6,961 nucleotides of DNA from Candidatus Cloacimonadota bacterium. GTDB lineage: Bacteria; Cloacimonadota; Cloacimonadia; Cloacimonadales; WRIO01. Numbering within the stretch: the stretch's first letter is position 1; every line of letters begins with the position of its first letter. The notes under the pieces are model-generated. The model searched no databases. It was given only the letters and a program-made list of their open reading frames with translations, and had not been told where the DNA came from. Shown piece after piece: positions 6,497 to 6,961 of this stretch. The position numbers were made by a program, and so were the translations under genes. Location of the stretch: positions 1 through 6,961 of the forward strand of contig JALNXV010000190.1 of NCBI GenBank assembly GCA_023230175.1, written 5' to 3'.

Positions 6497-6573
6497 TCTC
6501 TTTCCCTACGACGGCATTATCCGTATCAGGTCATGAGGGTATAATCTCAGCCCTTTCGAGCACCCCTGTAAGC
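6497..6573 (-). ncRNA. TPP riboswitch aptamer (THI element)
   Basis: Read on the - strand, the conserved THI-box segments appear in order: CAGGGGTGC (6568-6560), GGGCTGAGAT (6553-6544), ACCCT, then GACCTGATACGGATAATGCC and GTCGTAGGGA (ending near 6503). The pyrimidine-sensing CTGAGA and the pyrophosphate-sensing GATAATGCC loops are intact. P3 is very short (CUC-GAAA-GGG). P5 is ACGG/CCGU. P1 is weak, with CUU/AAG outside the core. The aptamer lies about 50 bases upstream of the thi4 start and is co-directional with the whole thi cluster, so TPP should repress thi4, thiE, thiC and probably thiD. Confidence 0.97.
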
Positions 6574-6583
6574 ACTATATTTA

Positions 6584-6622
6584 TCTTTAATGACATTTTA
6601 AAGTTCCGTCAATAATAGTCAA
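6584..6622 (-). promoter_or_regulatory. Candidate promoters of the thi operon
   Basis: Two overlapping sigma70-like candidates lie just upstream of the aptamer. One is TTGACT (6622-6617) with a 16-base spacer and TAAAAT (6600-6595). The other is TTGACG (6612-6607) with a 17-base spacer and TAAAGA (6589-6584). Either would start transcription a few to about 20 bases before the riboswitch core, as expected. Which one is used cannot be decided from sequence. Confidence 0.55.
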
Positions 6623-6673
6623 GATATTTGTAAAAATATAACTCCCTATAACAAAAAAAGACTAATAAATAAT

Positions 6674-6704
6674 GCTGTTTCGATCTGTCTTTGCGAAAGT
6701 CAGC
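6674..6704. repeat. Bulged hairpin between thi promoter and direct repeats
   Basis: GCTGTTTCG (6674-6682) pairs with CGAAA (6694-6698) and CAGC (6701-6704), giving nine base pairs with a two-base bulge (6699-6700) and an 11-base loop. It lies in an otherwise AT-rich gap. No adjoining T run on either side supports a terminator, and its role is unknown. Confidence 0.35.
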
Positions 6705-6712
6705 TATACAAT

Positions 6713-6813
6713 AAATGTTCTACAAGCTTCCAGCTTGTAGTTTCATAAAATATTAAATACATATTACTTGAAATTTTGAGTGCAAGCAAGGATGCTCACA
6801 CAACTTTAATTTT
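6713..6813. repeat. 101-bp direct repeat, copy 1
   Basis: This is identical over 101 bases to 6849-6949, with a period of 136 bp and a 35-bp spacer. It contains a perfect 9-bp hairpin (CTACAAGCT at 6720-6728, loop TCC, AGCTTGTAG at 6732-6740). A second hairpin, 6782-6788 with 6793-6799, pairs fully only in - strand RNA (GUGAGCA / UGCUUGC, loop UCCU, two G·U). No open frame of useful length is present. It is most likely a non-coding interspersed or MITE-like repeat. Confidence 0.9.
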
Positions 6814-6833
6814 AAGATAGACTCTGAAGATCC

Positions 6834-6955
6834 TGTCCCAAAATGCAGAAATGTTCTACAAGCTTCCAGCTTGTAGTTTCATAAAATATTAAATACATAT
6901 TACTTGAAATTTTGAGTGCAAGCAAGGATGCTCACACAACTTTAATTTTGGGACA
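6834..6955. mobile_element. Possible MITE-like unit with 11-bp terminal inverted repeats
   Basis: TGTCCCAAAAT at 6834-6844 is the exact reverse complement of ATTTTGGGACA at 6945-6955, delimiting 122 bp that contains repeat copy 2. No transposase fits inside. The right arm overlaps the last five bases of the direct repeat. No clear target-site duplication is seen and the window ends six bases later, so this is a candidate only. Confidence 0.4.
6849..6949. repeat. 101-bp direct repeat, copy 2
   Basis: This copy has no differences from copy 1. The same two hairpins recur at +136 (first stem 6856-6864 with 6868-6876). Unlike copy 1 it is bracketed by the 11-bp inverted repeat at 6834-6844 and 6945-6955. 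Perfect identity implies a recent duplication or ongoing homogenisation. Confidence 0.9.
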
Positions 6956-6961
6956 AGCTAT

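Noticed and set aside
6324..6536. 70-codon + strand open frame
   Set aside because: It is antisense to the thi4 start and the riboswitch aptamer, both strongly supported, so coding is very unlikely.
6672..6740. 23-codon + strand frame starting at ATG 6672
   Set aside because: It is short, has no ribosome binding site, and runs through a hairpin into the 101-bp repeat, ending inside the palindrome.
6713..6949. CRISPR array
   Set aside because: The repeat unit is 101 bp with only two copies and a 35-bp spacer, far outside normal CRISPR dimensions, and there are no cas genes.

Overview
This is an AT-rich bacterial window holding a secreted peptidase unit on the + strand and, convergent with it, a riboswitch-controlled thiamine biosynthesis operon on the - strand. 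Two features together suggest a Candidatus Cloacimonadota-like (or related FCB-group) anaerobe. The peptidase carries a C-terminal sorting domain of the type IX secretion / FlgD-like type. Several genes also have strong AGGAGG-type ribosome binding sites, which are unusual in Bacteroidota. No rRNA or marker gene is present, so this placement is inference.

Left part (1-2930, + strand). Bases 1 to about 120 are clearly richer in G+C (49 of 120 by hand count) than what follows and hold no convincing gene. At about 120-135 the sequence becomes AT-rich and an open frame begins to look like the C-terminal effector domain of a TrmB-type regulator without its DNA-binding half. Its stop overlaps the start of a 737-residue secreted C10 (streptopain-type) cysteine peptidase by four bases. 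That gene ends at a strong intrinsic terminator, which also contains the last codons of the convergent thiD.

Middle and right (2906-6570, - strand). Transcription order is TPP riboswitch, thi4 (thiazole synthase), thiE, thiC, then a 133-bp gap full of palindromes, then thiD. thi4/thiE and thiE/thiC overlap by 1 and 4 bases. ThiC makes HMP-P, ThiD phosphorylates it to HMP-PP, Thi4 makes the adenylated thiazole, and ThiE joins the two moieties into thiamine phosphate. The thiazole branch is of the Thi4 type and no thiG/thiS/thiF/thiH/thiO is present. Thi4 has no cysteine in its active-site region, so it is probably sulfide-dependent and catalytic rather than suicidal. ThiL and the Nudix-type step that releases thiazole phosphate must be encoded elsewhere. 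Two sets of complementary segments around the thi4 ribosome binding site give a complete hand-readable model of translational switching.

Right end (6451-6961, no gene). This holds the riboswitch, two overlapping promoter candidates, a bulged hairpin, and a perfect 101-bp direct repeat in two copies. Each copy carries two hairpins, and the second copy is bracketed by an 11-bp perfect inverted repeat. This looks like a small non-coding repeat or MITE-like element.
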